Positions 24,765 through 36,987 are shown, counted from the first letter of the stretch. The stretch: DNA of 64,000 nt from Grifola frondosa (GCA_001683735.1 LUGG01000001.1:496001-560000), one strand, 5' to 3'. Notes: generated from the letters alone by a model not told the origin. Program-made: numbers and translations.

Positions 24765-26666
24765 CTAGAAGATGGTCGCCAGAGCATTGTCATCACTCGC
24801 ACCCCCGAACGCGTTGAAAGCCTTCACGTTTGGACCGTTCTTTCCAAAGGTGAATCCTACCCATACCCCCTTGTGAACGGCTCGTCTTTCTCCTTCACTC
24901 GTTCGACATTCTTCTGCTTCTCTTTAACCTCGGCATATTTAGCCATATCTTCTGCGGAGGTGAAGTCATCGTAATAGCCCGTATCAATCTCGGAGTCCAG
25001 AGCAGGAACAAATGGTGCCTTCACGGCACGGAGGGTATCCCATTGCACATTTGAAAAGAAAGGATGATCGGTAATTTGAGTCAAGGTGGCGTACCGGACG
25101 CTTGCGTGAGAGATAAGTCTACCATACAATATCAGCAAACATGCATGAACACAGCCACGAGTCACGAACCTCGTCACCGCGTCCCAAGCGATATCCGTCA
25201 GATTAAAGATGAGGTCCTCGGCTTTGTCGTACTCCGGTCGACGGAGCACTTTGGTCCAGTTCTTGAGGTTCGTCCATGTCTCTTCTGGCGTACTACCGCT
25301 GAAAGGGGGGAAGCCAGCTAAGAACTCAAACAGGATGCAGCCGAGAGACCAGTAATCGACGGAAAATGTATAGGGTTTTCCACGTAGCACCTCAGGTGCC
25401 ATATAGTCGGGCGATCCCACAATAGAGTCGGCATAGCGGGGGTCCTGGTTGCGTATAGATCGATAGATGGAACGTCTCTCCAACGTCGACCTGTGAATTA
25501 TTTGATTGTCTTTCACTTTATCTAGCTGATATCGACGTTAGATGGGACCTTGAAATGGTGGAATCAACGCTACCTTGACTTTCAACGACTCTATTCGCTG
25601 GGGATTAAGAGCGCCAGTGGCCAATCCGAAATCCGTAAGCTTGACATGACCTGTACTGTCTACGAGGAAATTCTGCCAAGTTGCGGAATCAGGATTAATA
25701 TGGACACTTAATAAGACAAGTACATACTTCCGGCTTGAGATCTCGGTGAATGTAACCAAGCTTATGCAACTCATTGACAGCAGCGAACATTTCGCTGATA
25801 TAGAACCTCGCGTGTTCTTCTTTGAGAACACCTGAATTGTTCAGGAGGGTTCGAAAATCACCACCAGGTACATATTCCATAGCGAGGTAAACGTATGATG
25901 GGTCCTGGAAAGCGTAGAGAAGACGAACAAGCCATGGAGTTTTCGTTGCTGTGAGGATGTCCCTCTCCACGAGTACATGTCGGACCTAAAGGAGCTTTCA
26001 GCATTGTCAAGAGGCAGCACGAAACGACTTACCTCGTCCATCTTGAACAAGGTACGCTTTCTCATCTTCTTCAACGCACAGACCTCTCCAGTCTCCTGCT
26101 TTCTCGCCAGAAACACCTCACCATACCCTCCCTGACCAACCTGAGCGATTATATGAAACTGATCAACTCTGAGTTTGGTTCTACGTTTCCTCAGGACCAC
26201 GCGTTCTCGTCCGCGGTACGACTTATACTCTTTTGCGTATTCTGCGGACGAAAGATTGCGTTCTCGCGTGTCAATGTCAAACTTGGCTCGGCGTTCCTTG
26301 CGAGCTGCAAGATATCCCAACATCTGGAAGTAGTAATCGAGAAAATCTGCTCCAAAGGGAAGTTGATTTGGAATTATCAATTCATTCCCGCTGAAAGAAT
26401 CGGCGAGACTCACAAAGTTGTGCTACTGTAGCTTTCCGTTTGACTTCAGAACTCTCGAGAAACTCTTTCTCCCACAACTGAAAACCTCCCTGTTTGAGAG
26501 TAGTAATGGGTCTGGCAGTCTCCATTCGGATATCGTGGTCGAGAGTCATGCCTTTAGCTGTAGCCATGCGTATGTCAGGTAGCCCGACCGTCAATTCCTT
26601 CGTGGTGTTCATGTGGACGTCTGGGTATCCGATACAGTGCTCCTTTTGGGAGGGCAAACCAGACAT
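24765..26666 (-). CDS. DBF2: DBF2/SID2-type NDR protein kinase (AGC group)
   Basis: A Ser/Thr kinase of the mitotic exit/septation pathway, activated with MOB1. N-terminal to the kinase is the MOB-binding region ([20 protein letters not shown]). Kinase motifs in order: [37 protein letters not shown], then the long NDR-type insert and [12 protein letters not shown]. Introns: 26347-26413, 25986-26032, 25673-25727, 25526-25573 and 25119-25169. In the given sequence a stop falls at 24857; one more G in the run 24860-24862 restores [11 protein letters not shown], the hydrophobic motif, and the end at 24765. Start 26666 ([10 protein letters not shown]); an in-frame ATG at 26738 is an alternative. 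Confidence 0.85.
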
Positions 26667-26830
26667 CGTGTTGAAACAGTACTGATGGGACTCCGAATGT
26701 GTGTGATACGGCGGCGATCCTGATTCGAGGTGTGACAAATAATTAGATTTAATAAGATAAGATAAGATAAATCGGACTCCAAAGTTAAGGTGGGTGCAAT
26801 GCAGATAGGCAAAGATTACTTCAGGCAGGG
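26667..26830 (-). promoter_or_regulatory. Upstream region of the DBF2-type kinase with GATAAG repeat
   Basis: At about 26753-26771 the plus strand reads AATAAGATAAGATAAGATAA, three overlapping GATAA words, which could bind GATA factors or be a simple repeat. It overlaps the alternative start at 26738. Confidence 0.35.
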
Positions 26831-27959
26831 CCCGAGGCTACTGAACAAGGCCTAACAATGGGTCACCGTAGTTTGTTATCAAATTTTTCTTCTAGTGTCA
26901 ACTTTTCAGACTGTAAAAATGTATAAATTCAAAGTAAAATGGCCCTGTCAGGAAATTTGAGCTGCTGGTTTGACTGGATAGTCTTGACTCGAAAATATTG
27001 ACTGCTGTGGGATGAACCCTTGCTTGCATTGCAAAATGTACATTATGAATTAACTGAAATTTAGCAAGATTTCAAACACTAGGAATAATGCAACTAATTA
27101 GTATGATGCTATGTTCAATATGATATTGGTTGTGGATCATAATAATGATACTGTAGAGTTATGATCATAGGTTTGCAGGGTGTGACCTGTAATCTATGGT
27201 CACCCTAAGTTTGAAAGTTTGTCAGGCCATGTGACCCATGACAAACTCACATTTTCCACTTGTTTTCCCCTTATTTATAGAGAGTCCAGTTGGCACTTGG
27301 ATGAAGTGCCAACAATAGGTCACAAATGATTTTTTTTGCCTCACAAAAGTGTGTGATGGTCACTTAAATTAGGTTTGATTTGGACAGTTGTGTGACTATG
27401 TGACAAACCTATAATCATAACTCTGCAGTATATATGGTGGCAGACATCACTTTGTGACAATCATTTTGGGTTTGATGTGGATTCATTATGGTTCCTTGAC
27501 AATTTCTTTTTATATTATGATAATTTATGAAAGGTAACTCCAAAGGACCCTTTAAAGGATGGCTGAACTGTTTTTTTTATATTCTCAAATTTTATATTTC
27601 TTGAAGATCAATTTGATACATGTGCTGACTAATTATAGTCTAATATAGTAATCACATAATTAACACAATATCCAAATTGAATTGCAGTCTGCATACAACT
27701 AGTATGGATAACTCAAAAAGTGTATATCTCTGTCAATAAGGTGGAATATCAAGCAAAAATGTTGAAGGCCTGTGCTTCATGTCCCAAACATGTCATGACA
27801 ATATTAATGAATACTAGCCAATTTGGTGCTTTTATTGGGTTAGAGTTAATGTTTCAGAAAAATTTCTCCTTGCTAATTGGGGCTTGAGTAGGAGTGAGTT
27901 TATATATAAAATTTTAATTTGGAGCCTGGTCAAGCAAAATTGTAGGTTGACATCACAAT
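26831..27959. other. AT-rich non-coding region, start of the repeat-rich half
   Basis: Composition changes sharply here from the gene island to AT-rich DNA. No gene seen. It holds the MITE at 27151-27428. Confidence 0.6.
27151..27428. mobile_element. Tc1/mariner-type MITE (TA target duplication)
   Basis: A 278-bp element with inverted ends of about 25 bp (CTGTAGAGTTATGATCATAG versus CTGCAGAGTTATGATTATAG) flanked by TA on both sides. It encodes nothing. An internal perfect hairpin with 10-bp arms (GTTGGCACTT / AAGTGCCAAC) lies at 27289-27313. Confidence 0.7.
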
Positions 27960-28600
27960 TGATGAGGAATGAATTAATCGTTCTTATAGGTGAGGTCCCC
28001 AGCCAAATCTTGAAATGCACTTTTCATTACATTAGTTGTGGGAAAGTTTTTTCAATACAAAATTTGATAATCGTGGGAACAAAATTTCTAGGTTAGGGTT
28101 ACAATCCAATACAACCAGGTAACAACTCTGTTCTTACTCAGTTAGAAAATTTTGTATGTGAGGTTCTTACTTTTCTTATCCAGTGGCTGAGAAAAACATA
28201 CAGAGATCAAAACATATGTCAGATGCATGTGATCTTTATCATGCCTCTAATCACAAAAAAATGTTCTGCGTGATAAGATATGACATAAAACATGTCATTG
28301 ATGCTTTTAGAAGTTAGTGCAATGCTGCAACATATGTTGCAGAAGGAGAAAAACATATGTGATCACAAATCTGACATATATCAATAAGGCAGAAAATTAA
28401 GCACCTATCTTTGTGAAGTGTCCAACTTGTCATCTGGACTATTAATTATCAATCCATCTATTATACATTATAAATAAGTGATTGTAGAGTTACAGTTTAG
28501 ATCATTGACATTTACAAATGTGAATGCACAGTTTTAACTAATATGTTAGCATTTTTGTAAGCTTGATAGTATGGACAAGGTTTAAGGGGTTCATTCAGTA
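27960..28600 (+). repeat. Dispersed repeat R1, copy A
   Basis: First of three similar, same-strand copies (others at 42541 and 43324). It begins TGATGAGGAATGAATTA and in this copy ends ATTCCTCATCA, so its tips form an 11-bp inverted repeat. Non-coding. It contains GAGGTCCCCAGCCAAATCTT and many CATATG words. Could be a non-autonomous DNA element or a solo LTR. Confidence 0.7.
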
Positions 28601-28629
28601 TTCCTCATCACTTTTTGTGGAATGTTTTA

Positions 28630-30870
28630 TTTTACATGAACAGTGTAAAGAGCCAGGGCCAGTTCCTCTGAGTAAGCTTCACACAGATTTCAATCTTGCC
28701 ATCCTGCAGAGAATAGCTATTCCATGTTGAAATCTGCATGCTCATCACAGGGATGACAACAGTTCCTGCTGTACTATTTGACATCATGTCACAAACAGTG
28801 ATGTTCTTTGAATGCTGCATTTGGTTGGGGCCCAATGCCGACACTAGCTTTTGGTGTGTAAACATGGCAGGCACGAGCATGAGCATGTGGGTGCAGCAGT
28901 GAGTGTGGTGTGCACAGACACAAGAAGGGCATGTATAAAGCTTAGGTGAGAGGCATAAGGGGAGGTGGGCAAGGGACATAGGTAAACAAATATGCAGATG
29001 CAAGAACACACATCCAAGGTGAGTGTGGAGCTCTGGTGAGAGGTGGATGCAGGTCCTAAATAATAGGTGCGAGGTGAGTCGTGTGGGTATGGGCACAGAT
29101 ACAGGCATATAGGTGCGAACGTGGGCGAGAGGTGGCCGTGGACATGGGGAGCAGTGTGAGGTGCAGGAGAGCAAGTGCGGGCTGTGATGCAGATGCAAGC
29201 ATGAACAAAAGGGGCGAGTGTGAGGAGTGCAGTACACGATGAGGGTGAGGGAGTGTGATGTTCCATAAACAATAGCGACAGTGGTAGTGGGTGTGTCTTT
29301 GACAATATCTTCCTCCAGTCTGGCATGAGCTTGCATGTATTTGTTAGCAAGAACATGTTGCTAAACATGCCAGAATGACACTGTCTCCATGCCCTCCATC
29401 TTGTTCAGGTTTGTCAGCTTCAAGACCAAAATGTGAGGGACTTGAGCGTCAACAGCCATGGATGTAAGTAGACATGAGCACAGATGAGAGACAGGCATGA
29501 CAGGCATACTGTGGGGGGCAGGCAAGTGTGAAGTGCAGGTGCGAGGGATGCTTGCATGAATACAGGGCATAGAGGTGGATGCGGGCAGATGTGGGGAGCA
29601 AGGGGCACTGTATGAGAGCAGGCACTTATGAAGATGTACAGATGGGAGTGTCCTTGATGTTCGCCTTCGGTCTCTCCTCAACATATTCTCCTGACCTCTT
29701 CTACAGTGCAAATTGTGCATGAGGAGTATGAGAGTTGCATGAAGATGAGCACACATAAGGCATGAGCATGGATGAAGGCATGAGGATACTGAGTGAGCAC
29801 AAGGGTGTGGGTGTGTGCAAGTGCAAAGTGCATGGCTGCAGCAACAGGCATGTGCAGTGAGTGTGGAGCTTTGGCATGTGGGCATGAGGAGCATGGGTCA
29901 TGAGCAATGGGCATGAGAGAAGGCAGGCAAGAAGGTGTATGAGTGCAGATGAGCTGCACAAGCACGAGCACAGATACAGGAGCACAGACATGAAAGAGGG
30001 TGATCATAGGCATAGTGAGGGGTGCTGAATGGGCACAGACATGAAGGAAGTGCTTTACAATCTAGTCATTGCTCTTCCTCCTCGCTGCCTATATGCCTTG
30101 AATGGGATGGATCTGAAGGCACATTTGATGGTATACAGGATAGGAGCAGAAGATGTGCAAGTTGCTAGTGTGTATGGATGTGTACGGCAGTGAGGGTAAG
30201 CATGCCAGTATGGTAGTGAGTGCGAGGGTGTGGTGTGGGGCTTGGATAATGAAAATGGGCATGAGGGGAAGCAGGTGAGCATGAGCGTGGATGAGTTGTG
30301 CAAGCACAGGTGCAGACATGGGTGTGGGTGAGAGAGTATGTACAATGGGGCACAAACCTAAGCATAGAATGCAGCGCAGACATGAGCTTAGAGCATGGAC
30401 ATGCAGCGCAAGATGTGGGCAAGGGGGGCAGATACAGATGAGGAAGCTGGCAGTACTGCAGGTGTTGCAAGTAAAATTTATTAGTGATGTGATGCAAACA
30501 CAGACTCATCTGGATGTATTTAAACCCTTGTAGGTGGGCGAAATGGTGCATGAGTGCAGATACAGGCATATACCTGCAAGAGGTGGCCATGAGCATGGGT
30601 CATGAGGGGTGCAGTGTGGAGCACAGACATGTACAATGGGGCACAAGGATGGATGAATTGAATGGGCATGAATACAAGTACAGCATGCAATGCGGGCATA
30701 AGGTCAGAGCATGAGAAAGATGTGGCCATGGATGTGAGGTGCAAGAGGAGTAGTGCAGAGTGTGGGCAAGGGGTGCAGACATGGGCTATGGTGTGGACAT
30801 GAAGGGGCCATTGAGCATGGGTTGTGAGGGGTGCAGAATGGGCATGGGCATGAAGAAATGGACTTATCTG
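28630..30870. repeat. Degenerate TG/CA-rich repeat tract
   Basis: About 2.2 kb of loosely repeated words on the plus strand (GCATGAG, GTGCAG, TGTGGGCA, GAGCATGGGTCATGAGG, GTACAATGGGGCACAA). Long minus-strand ORFs rich in His, Pro, Cys, Ser and Thr are a by-product. CpG is scarce, while TG and CA are in excess, in contrast to a similar tract at 48.8-50.0 kb. Confidence 0.6.
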
Positions 30871-32089
30871 CCACCATGCCTCTTCAACCTGCCATGTGTA
30901 TCCCCCTCATGTTGTTGTGCACTAGGTGTGACACTGGATGATGCCATGCTTTACTGGGGTCATCCATCAGCATGTTTGCTGATATGCATGCAATACGCAC
31001 CCCAATATCTTCACAATTTTACTACTCATTTTTATGCAACACAGAGACGGTGCAAAGAGGGCTCCATTCGCAATATTGACACATGACATGACATGAAGAA
31101 CTGTTTCCGCAGTTCAGAAACAGTGCAATTCTCATCTTTACAGTACATACATGTCGTGATTGAACTAAATAGCTTTGTATCCTAATAATAATCTGTCGTT
31201 GGAGGTTTCCATGTCCTTGCAAACACTTTAGGCATGTGTTGCAGACACACATCACAGAAGTGTCATCCTGTTGCAGCCACTATTGTTATTACACAATGTA
31301 CCCCACCTCCTCTAGACCTCCCGAGAAGACTGCACATTTACCCACACATACACTTGCATCTTCCACATACCAGTGTGGTGCATGTCTATATGTGGCAGGT
31401 CTAGTGGTCAGCACCACCATAATTCCTGTGTTGGTGTTCCGAAATATTCATAACTTACTTGTGTGACATTTTATTACCGGCCGTTACTGATGTTGTGGCT
31501 GATTCATTCCCTACTAGTTAAAGATATTCACAGGATATGTTCACCACGAAGTGGTTGCGATAGGCTTACCGAATGCATCACAATCATTTCGCATTTCAGA
31601 TACATAGAGTAGCTTATAAAAAACTCATGTACAATATGATGCGAATCAGATACAAGTTTCCCCACAAGTACAGAGTTCAAAAATCATTGACTTTACTTGT
31701 GATCAGATCCACTCCACACTTAAAACTCTTCTCACACTATAAAACTGCAACCACGATACTTGTGAATATATGTGTAGACTATTTTACACACTGCAACTTC
31801 GGACCTGCAATCAAGGAGAGCTCTTTAGCTGCGATATATGTGGAGTACGTAAAGAGATAATATTGTTAAGCATTTCTTTTATATTGTTCTGCATTTTCCA
31901 AACTTCAGAGATGCACAATTTACTTGTGACTTGCGAGCATAATCAAGTCACTCAGCTCAGTAGAAGGGACCTCTGCGAGAAATCAGGAGCCCATTCACAC
32001 TATATCTCATTGCTACTGACTTGACGATTTATAGGATACATATTTAGTGTTTTATAGATCAGAGTCAGCAAGAGAGTATCACTGCATGT
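30871..32089. other. Non-coding region, nothing recognised
   Basis: Mixed-composition DNA with only short ORFs of no recognisable character. No terminal repeats found by eye. Confidence 0.4.
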
Positions 32090-32600
32090 GTAGCTGGTGA
32101 GTTGTGTAGGCTGTGCATGGGGTATTCAGGTGTGGATGCAACGGTGAGCAAGAGTATGTGGGTGCAGCAAGGAAGCATGCAGGTGCAGCGGTGAGCATGA
32201 GCGAGAGCATCGGGCGAGGGACTCTCCAGCTGTGCTGTATTTTTATTATTTTACTTTTAATTCATATACTAAAAATGGACTTACCGGTGACTGACAATGA
32301 CAAGCATGGTTTTCACAGTGAGCGTGGGGCAAAACGTGATGAGCTTGCACATCAATGATGTAGCTTTGGTCGTTGACGCATCCAAATGGACATGTTGATG
32401 ATCAGAGGTGCATCATTGGTCTGGGTGAACTGATGTGTTCCCTGTGGCAGTCAAGCACCTAATATCCCGAGTTGGCCAATGGCTGAATCAGATGGTGAGT
32501 GTTGCACAATGCATAGGCCAGTCCAGGACCTATGACATACTAGCAGTCATCGAGGGGCCAATGTTGGCTCATCGATGACTGCTAGTGCGTCATCTGTCTG
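32090..32600 (+). repeat. Diverged copy of the palindrome-bearing repeat, with two hairpins
   Basis: From 32230 on it aligns by eye with 49985-50210: an A/T-rich stretch, then CTTAC-GG(T/C)-A then GGGGCAAAA...GATGAGC, then a degenerate palindrome at about 32355-32416. A second hairpin at 32539-32586 has perfect 15-bp arms (ACTAGCAGTCATCGA). CpG positions of the 50-kb copy read TG or CA here. Confidence 0.55.
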
Positions 32601-33503
32601 GATCCTGTGAATGTAGCAGATACTAAATTTGTCATATGTTATGGAAAACATGCATGTTTTGATTTCACCCACCATATGTTTTATCCTTCATTCCTCCCTC
32701 GATTCTTCATGGATTCTCTTCATATGAGGTTCATCTGAAAGCCCTCATTTATGTGAGTTATATTATGTATATTCAAATAAAGTACATAATTTTATTTTTA
32801 ACTACTATATAAGATTTAGTAATGATTATGCTAGTTTATCATCAGAGTTTTCTCTTGGTGTCTAATATTTCAGAAAGATTATACAAATTTAAAGGAATAT
32901 ATCTTCAGTATCATCCATAATTCATTACATGTATTGTTATATTATATTATACATGTTATTAATGTTCTTGGCAGAGATCTTCAAATTTGAATAATAAGTT
33001 ACTTATAAAAACCAACTATTTTAACTATATCTTTGTATCTCATGTTAATTGATTTATATGAGCAATATTCAAAAACATAAGTGAGAGCAGAGGGAGAATG
33101 TCAAAATAAGAGGCTATTAAAGAAGTTTGCATATGCAAAATCAATACCATAACTCTGATTTTCTATTTATCATCTTATATACTTCTTTAAAGTTTTTAAT
33201 AAATTTATTCAAAATTTTAATATATTATATATAGCAACATATATTGAAAAAAAGAGAACAATAAGAGAAATAATCAGGGGTGGGAGGATGGATAGCATGA
33301 AACTGGCAAGTCCAATGAGGAAATGAGGCATTTGAAGAATGTAAGCTTGGACAATGAATGAAGATAGACTGCTCATCTGGCAAGCATAATGAGGCACTGA
33401 GGAAAGAAAGGGGTCTCTTTCCCCTCAGCTGGTCACAGGGGAGGCAGATTCTGCCAAGATCCCGAGTGAATCAGAATGCTAAAAGTTGTGGCAACAGACA
33501 GAT
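32601..33503. other. AT-rich non-coding region
   Basis: Very AT-rich, no gene or repeat that I can support. Confidence 0.4.
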
Positions 33504-33948
33504 CACTGAGGAGAAAATTCCCTGTTTCTGCTGAAAACATTGTGAAAGTATGGTGAAATTTGATTAAATAAGTTCTGCATAATATCAGTGAAATAATTGT
33601 AATATTATTTAAAATATAATCACAATGTGCTCAAAATCTGTCCCAACTATTTTTCTCAGAAACAAACAAAATGATATCTTCAGGCATATTCTAGTTGTGA
33701 TCATTATGTTTATGTCAGACATATATTGATTATATAGCAAACACATTTAAAATGTGATCATCATGTTTTTTGAACAGACACATCGTGAAAGTATTTAAAA
33801 TATTATTAAGATGTTATCTGAGAATTTTGTGATTATATTTTAAATAATATTACAATTATTTCACTGATATTATGCAGAACTTATTTAATCAAATTTCACC
33901 ATACTTTCACAATGTTTTCAGCAGAAACAGGGAATTTTCTCCTCAGTG
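33504..33948. mobile_element. Foldback element with perfect 122-bp inverted repeats
   Basis: The left arm 33504-33625 and right arm 33827-33948 are exact reverse complements over 122 bp, beginning CACTGAGGAGAAAATTCCCT. A 201-bp AT-rich centre separates them and has no ORF. A CACTG start recalls CACTA-type ends, but no clear target duplication is visible. Perfect arms in otherwise decayed DNA suggest a recent insertion or recent copying of one arm. Confidence 0.8.
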
Positions 33949-34238
33949 GGCGGACCCACTTATATAGGACTGTGCTGCTCCATTCGAAAATCTATTTAAT
34001 GATCCATATTATAATTCCACAAATAGTAATTTATCACATATAAAAGATTAATCAATAATTAATAGTTTAATAGTTTAAATAATAAGTTTAGTAAACCTAT
34101 TGTTGAGAGAAAGTAGAAGAAGGTTATATATAATATTTCCATAAACAAGACTTCAATAATAATAAATTTAATATTTAATCATTTTCCTCATCAATCATAT
34201 CTGCCATGCAAAGCAATGGTCCTCTAAAACCAAGTATA

Positions 34239-35845
34239 CAGTAGCCCACAAAAGTGTTGACATGTTGGCAACAGTTTTTTGTTTTGCTTGTATCTCCAGA
34301 ACTACAAATGCTAGCATGATGAGTCTTCTACTTTTGAAAGATATTCTTCCTGACTTTCAGACATACTTGTTGCATAACATAATATTTAGAATTTATTGAG
34401 ATATAAATGCTTCTTTGAAGGCAACTCATGTCAACACTTTTGTGGCCGACAATCTGGAATGCAGAAAGACATCTTAGCTGAATGATATCTGTGCTGTAGT
34501 CTGAAAAATAAGTCATGTGATATTTTTTTTAAGCTTTCTCATGATCTAAAAAGATATAAACATATAGTTAAACTCAACTATAATCATCATAAAATCTCTT
34601 TTTGCTGTTAAAACTGAGTACATCCTCTTTTTTCTAGATTTGGATCAATTCATAAGGCAGATCTCTCATGCTGCTAGCATTTACTACTCTACAGAGAGCC
34701 AAAATGTTCTAAACTGTGTCCTGACCTTTTTAAAGTCTTTGGGGGTCATTTTACCAAGCTTACTCTTGTCACCATTCAACATGCTATTTGCCTTTTTGAT
34801 CTTAAAAAGGTTAATACTACTGTGAGTGTGACCAAGTCAGTTTAAGATGTGATAAAAGAGTCTACTGCTTCTAAAATGATGTGTAAAGATTGAGAAAGGC
34901 TGGTTTAAAGGCCATAGTGAAGTGTAATGTGCAGTTCTCTCCAAATGTTGTAGGAGAGAGCGACTAGACTTTGCTATTAGCCATTAGTACTAAACCTTGG
35001 AGGACTGAAAGAGGGTTTTATAGTCTGATAACATCAAAATCAATTATCTGAGGTCAGATAAGAGAAAATGGTGGTTGAAAAAAGTCAGGAGAGACATTTT
35101 AGTAACAAATTAGTAAAGGACACTCTCAAGTTTGGAGAAAAAAAACTTGGACAATGTGAAGGTGTATGGACTATAACAATATGGGCTCTGCATGCAATGT
35201 TGATGGAAGGATGAATGCCTACCTCCAGGCAACATTTTGGAGGATAAACTTCAAAAACAGCATGAAGTATTAAGGTAAAACTATGGAGGATATAGCATGT
35301 TAACATGACAGTAACCTCAAGCACACCAATAAAAGGGCTGACAATTGGTTTCAGGTCTATGAAATTAAGACTATAGTGTGGCCTAAATATTCCTCAATAT
35401 ATAAACTCATAGATTACCCCTGAAGTCATCTCAAAAAAGACTGGCAGAGTACAAAAAGCCATATAGAGGAATTATGAGTTGTGGGAGAGGATGCAAAAGG
35501 AATGGAAGGCAATTGACACTTCTGTGTGTCAAAACATAATCAGCAGTATGTCTAGAAGGCTTGAAGAGGTGTTGAGGGCAAAGAGAGAATATACCAAGTA
35601 CAAGAATATATGTTTTCTGTATTTCAGGTTGTCAGCCACAAAAGTGTTGACATGAGTTGCCTTCAAAGAATCATTTATATCTCAATAAATTATTACTATT
35701 ATGTTATGAAATTTAGTATGTCTGAAAGTCAGGAGGAATATCTTTCACACAGTACAAGATTTTATCATGCTAGAATTTGTAGTTTTGGAGATACAAGCAA
35801 AACAATAAAACTGTTGCCAATATGTCAACACTTTTGTGGCTACTG
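34239..35845 (+). mobile_element. Decayed Tc1-like transposon
   Basis: A 1.6-kb element, the usual Tc1 size, flanked by TA. Its ends are long inverted repeats (about 225 bp, 34239-34463 and 35622-35845) starting CAGTAG(C)CCACAAAAGTGTTGAC. Between them the plus strand keeps transposase echoes in broken frames: TLEDWKRV, INYLRSDKRKWW, NNWFQVYEIKTIVWPKYSS and, best kept, ELWERMQKEWKAIDTSVCQN then ISSMSRRLEEVLRAKREYTKY. Many stops; the transposase is dead. Confidence 0.8.
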
Positions 35846-35959
35846 TAAATGAGATAATGACACTGCAATGTCACCTTGAGGCCAGGCATGCAGTATGTCT
35901 AACATCCTATATACATATGATAATGTTATAATATTTTCCAGGGAGCTTACTAAAAGTGG

Positions 35960-36540
35960 ATGCAAGACAATGACTTTGAGTCTCATCTTCCGGGCAACAT
36001 CCTCAAGCACAAAAATGCATTGATGGCTGAACATGAATGTCAGTCATGCATCAACGGGCATCTCCGACAGCTACTGCCTAAAGAACAGGTCATTGCATAC
36101 TCGGAACAAGTATTCTGTGAAGCTGCAATTGAGTGGCTTGTTGTCACAGACCAAGTATGTGAAGACCTGTTACAAAGACTGAAAATGTTGCTATATAACA
36201 TTTGAAGCCCATTTCAGCCCTCGAACACCCAAAATTCAAGGCTATGATTGACATAGCATCTCATGCAACTAATGGAGTCAAAATTCCAACACGAAAAGCT
36301 GCATGTGAAGAAATTATGTGTACATTTAATGTGCAAATGATGCAGCTGTGTGAACAGCTTAATGTACGTGGCATTATCCTGGATCATCATCATAGTCTAG
36401 ATAATGAAGAACACTCAGAGCAACAGTGCACATGGTGAGATAAGTCTCACCTATGATGCATGGCAAGCTGGTAATGTCGATGCATACTTTGCAGTCACTG
36501 CACACTGGATTGATAAGGCTGACCCTGGTATCTGGGAGCC
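35960..36540 (+). pseudogene. hAT-family transposase, 5' half
   Basis: Reads LEHPKFKAMIDIASHATNGV and, after an intron with donor at about 36364 and acceptor at about 36418, GEISLTYDAWQAGNVDAYFA then VTAHWIDKADPGIWEP. These are typical of hAT transposases of agaricomycetes (DAWQA-N-DAYFAVTGHWI). The upstream frame 35960-36205 (MQDNDFESHLPGN...) shows the region around the BED-like N-terminus, but a stop separates it from the rest. The reading stops abruptly at 36540 where the retrotransposon begins and resumes at 41734. Confidence 0.8.
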
Positions 36541-36640
36541 TAATCTTGAGTGCCGGCTAGTGTACTTGCGGGCAAGATGGTGTAGCCAGACGAAATGCAA
36601 CCGCAGTGGCTCGAATTTGTTTATGTACGTGATCGCTCTG
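36541..36640 (-). repeat. Split repeat B2 of the YR retrotransposon
   Basis: Matches B1 (36988-37100) from GTGCCGGCTAGTGTACTTGC to GTGATCGCT with a short gap. It marks the 3' boundary against the hAT sequence. Confidence 0.75.
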
Positions 36641-36675
36641 CGTAATACATGGAAAGTAGTAGTAAAAGAGGTGGG

Positions 36676-36978
36676 ACGGTGGGTGATGCAAAGAGTAATG
36701 TCAACTTCTGGCGACATCAACCATACTGGGTAGAGAGGGAAGAAAGGTGAGGTCAGGAGACGAAGAAATCGCTTACCTGGCGAGCATGCAAGTGTGATGG
36801 TCAGAGGAGAAGAAAGGCGAAAAACCCCTCTCCTCTGACCACTCGCCAGTTAAGGAGCTCCCGACCTCAGTCCGTGCGGAAGACGGACTGATAGGATACA
36901 GCAGCACACGTGACGCTGGGCCCACTGAGGAGTGAGACGACGAACTCTCGATTAGACTTGTGTAAATTGACCTCTAAA
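36676..36978 (-). repeat. Split repeat A2 of the YR retrotransposon
   Basis: About 300 bp nearly identical to A1 at 41440-41733, from AGTAATGTCAACTTCTGGCG to GTGTAAATTGACC. It repeats the gag start (MMSPEVDITL) on the minus strand. Confidence 0.85.
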
Positions 36979-36987
36979 CTCGACTAA

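Noticed and set aside
28632..29894. Long minus-strand ORFs rich in His, Pro, Cys and Ser
   Set aside because: They follow the base composition of the TG/CA-rich repeat tract, overlap in several frames and have no conserved motif.
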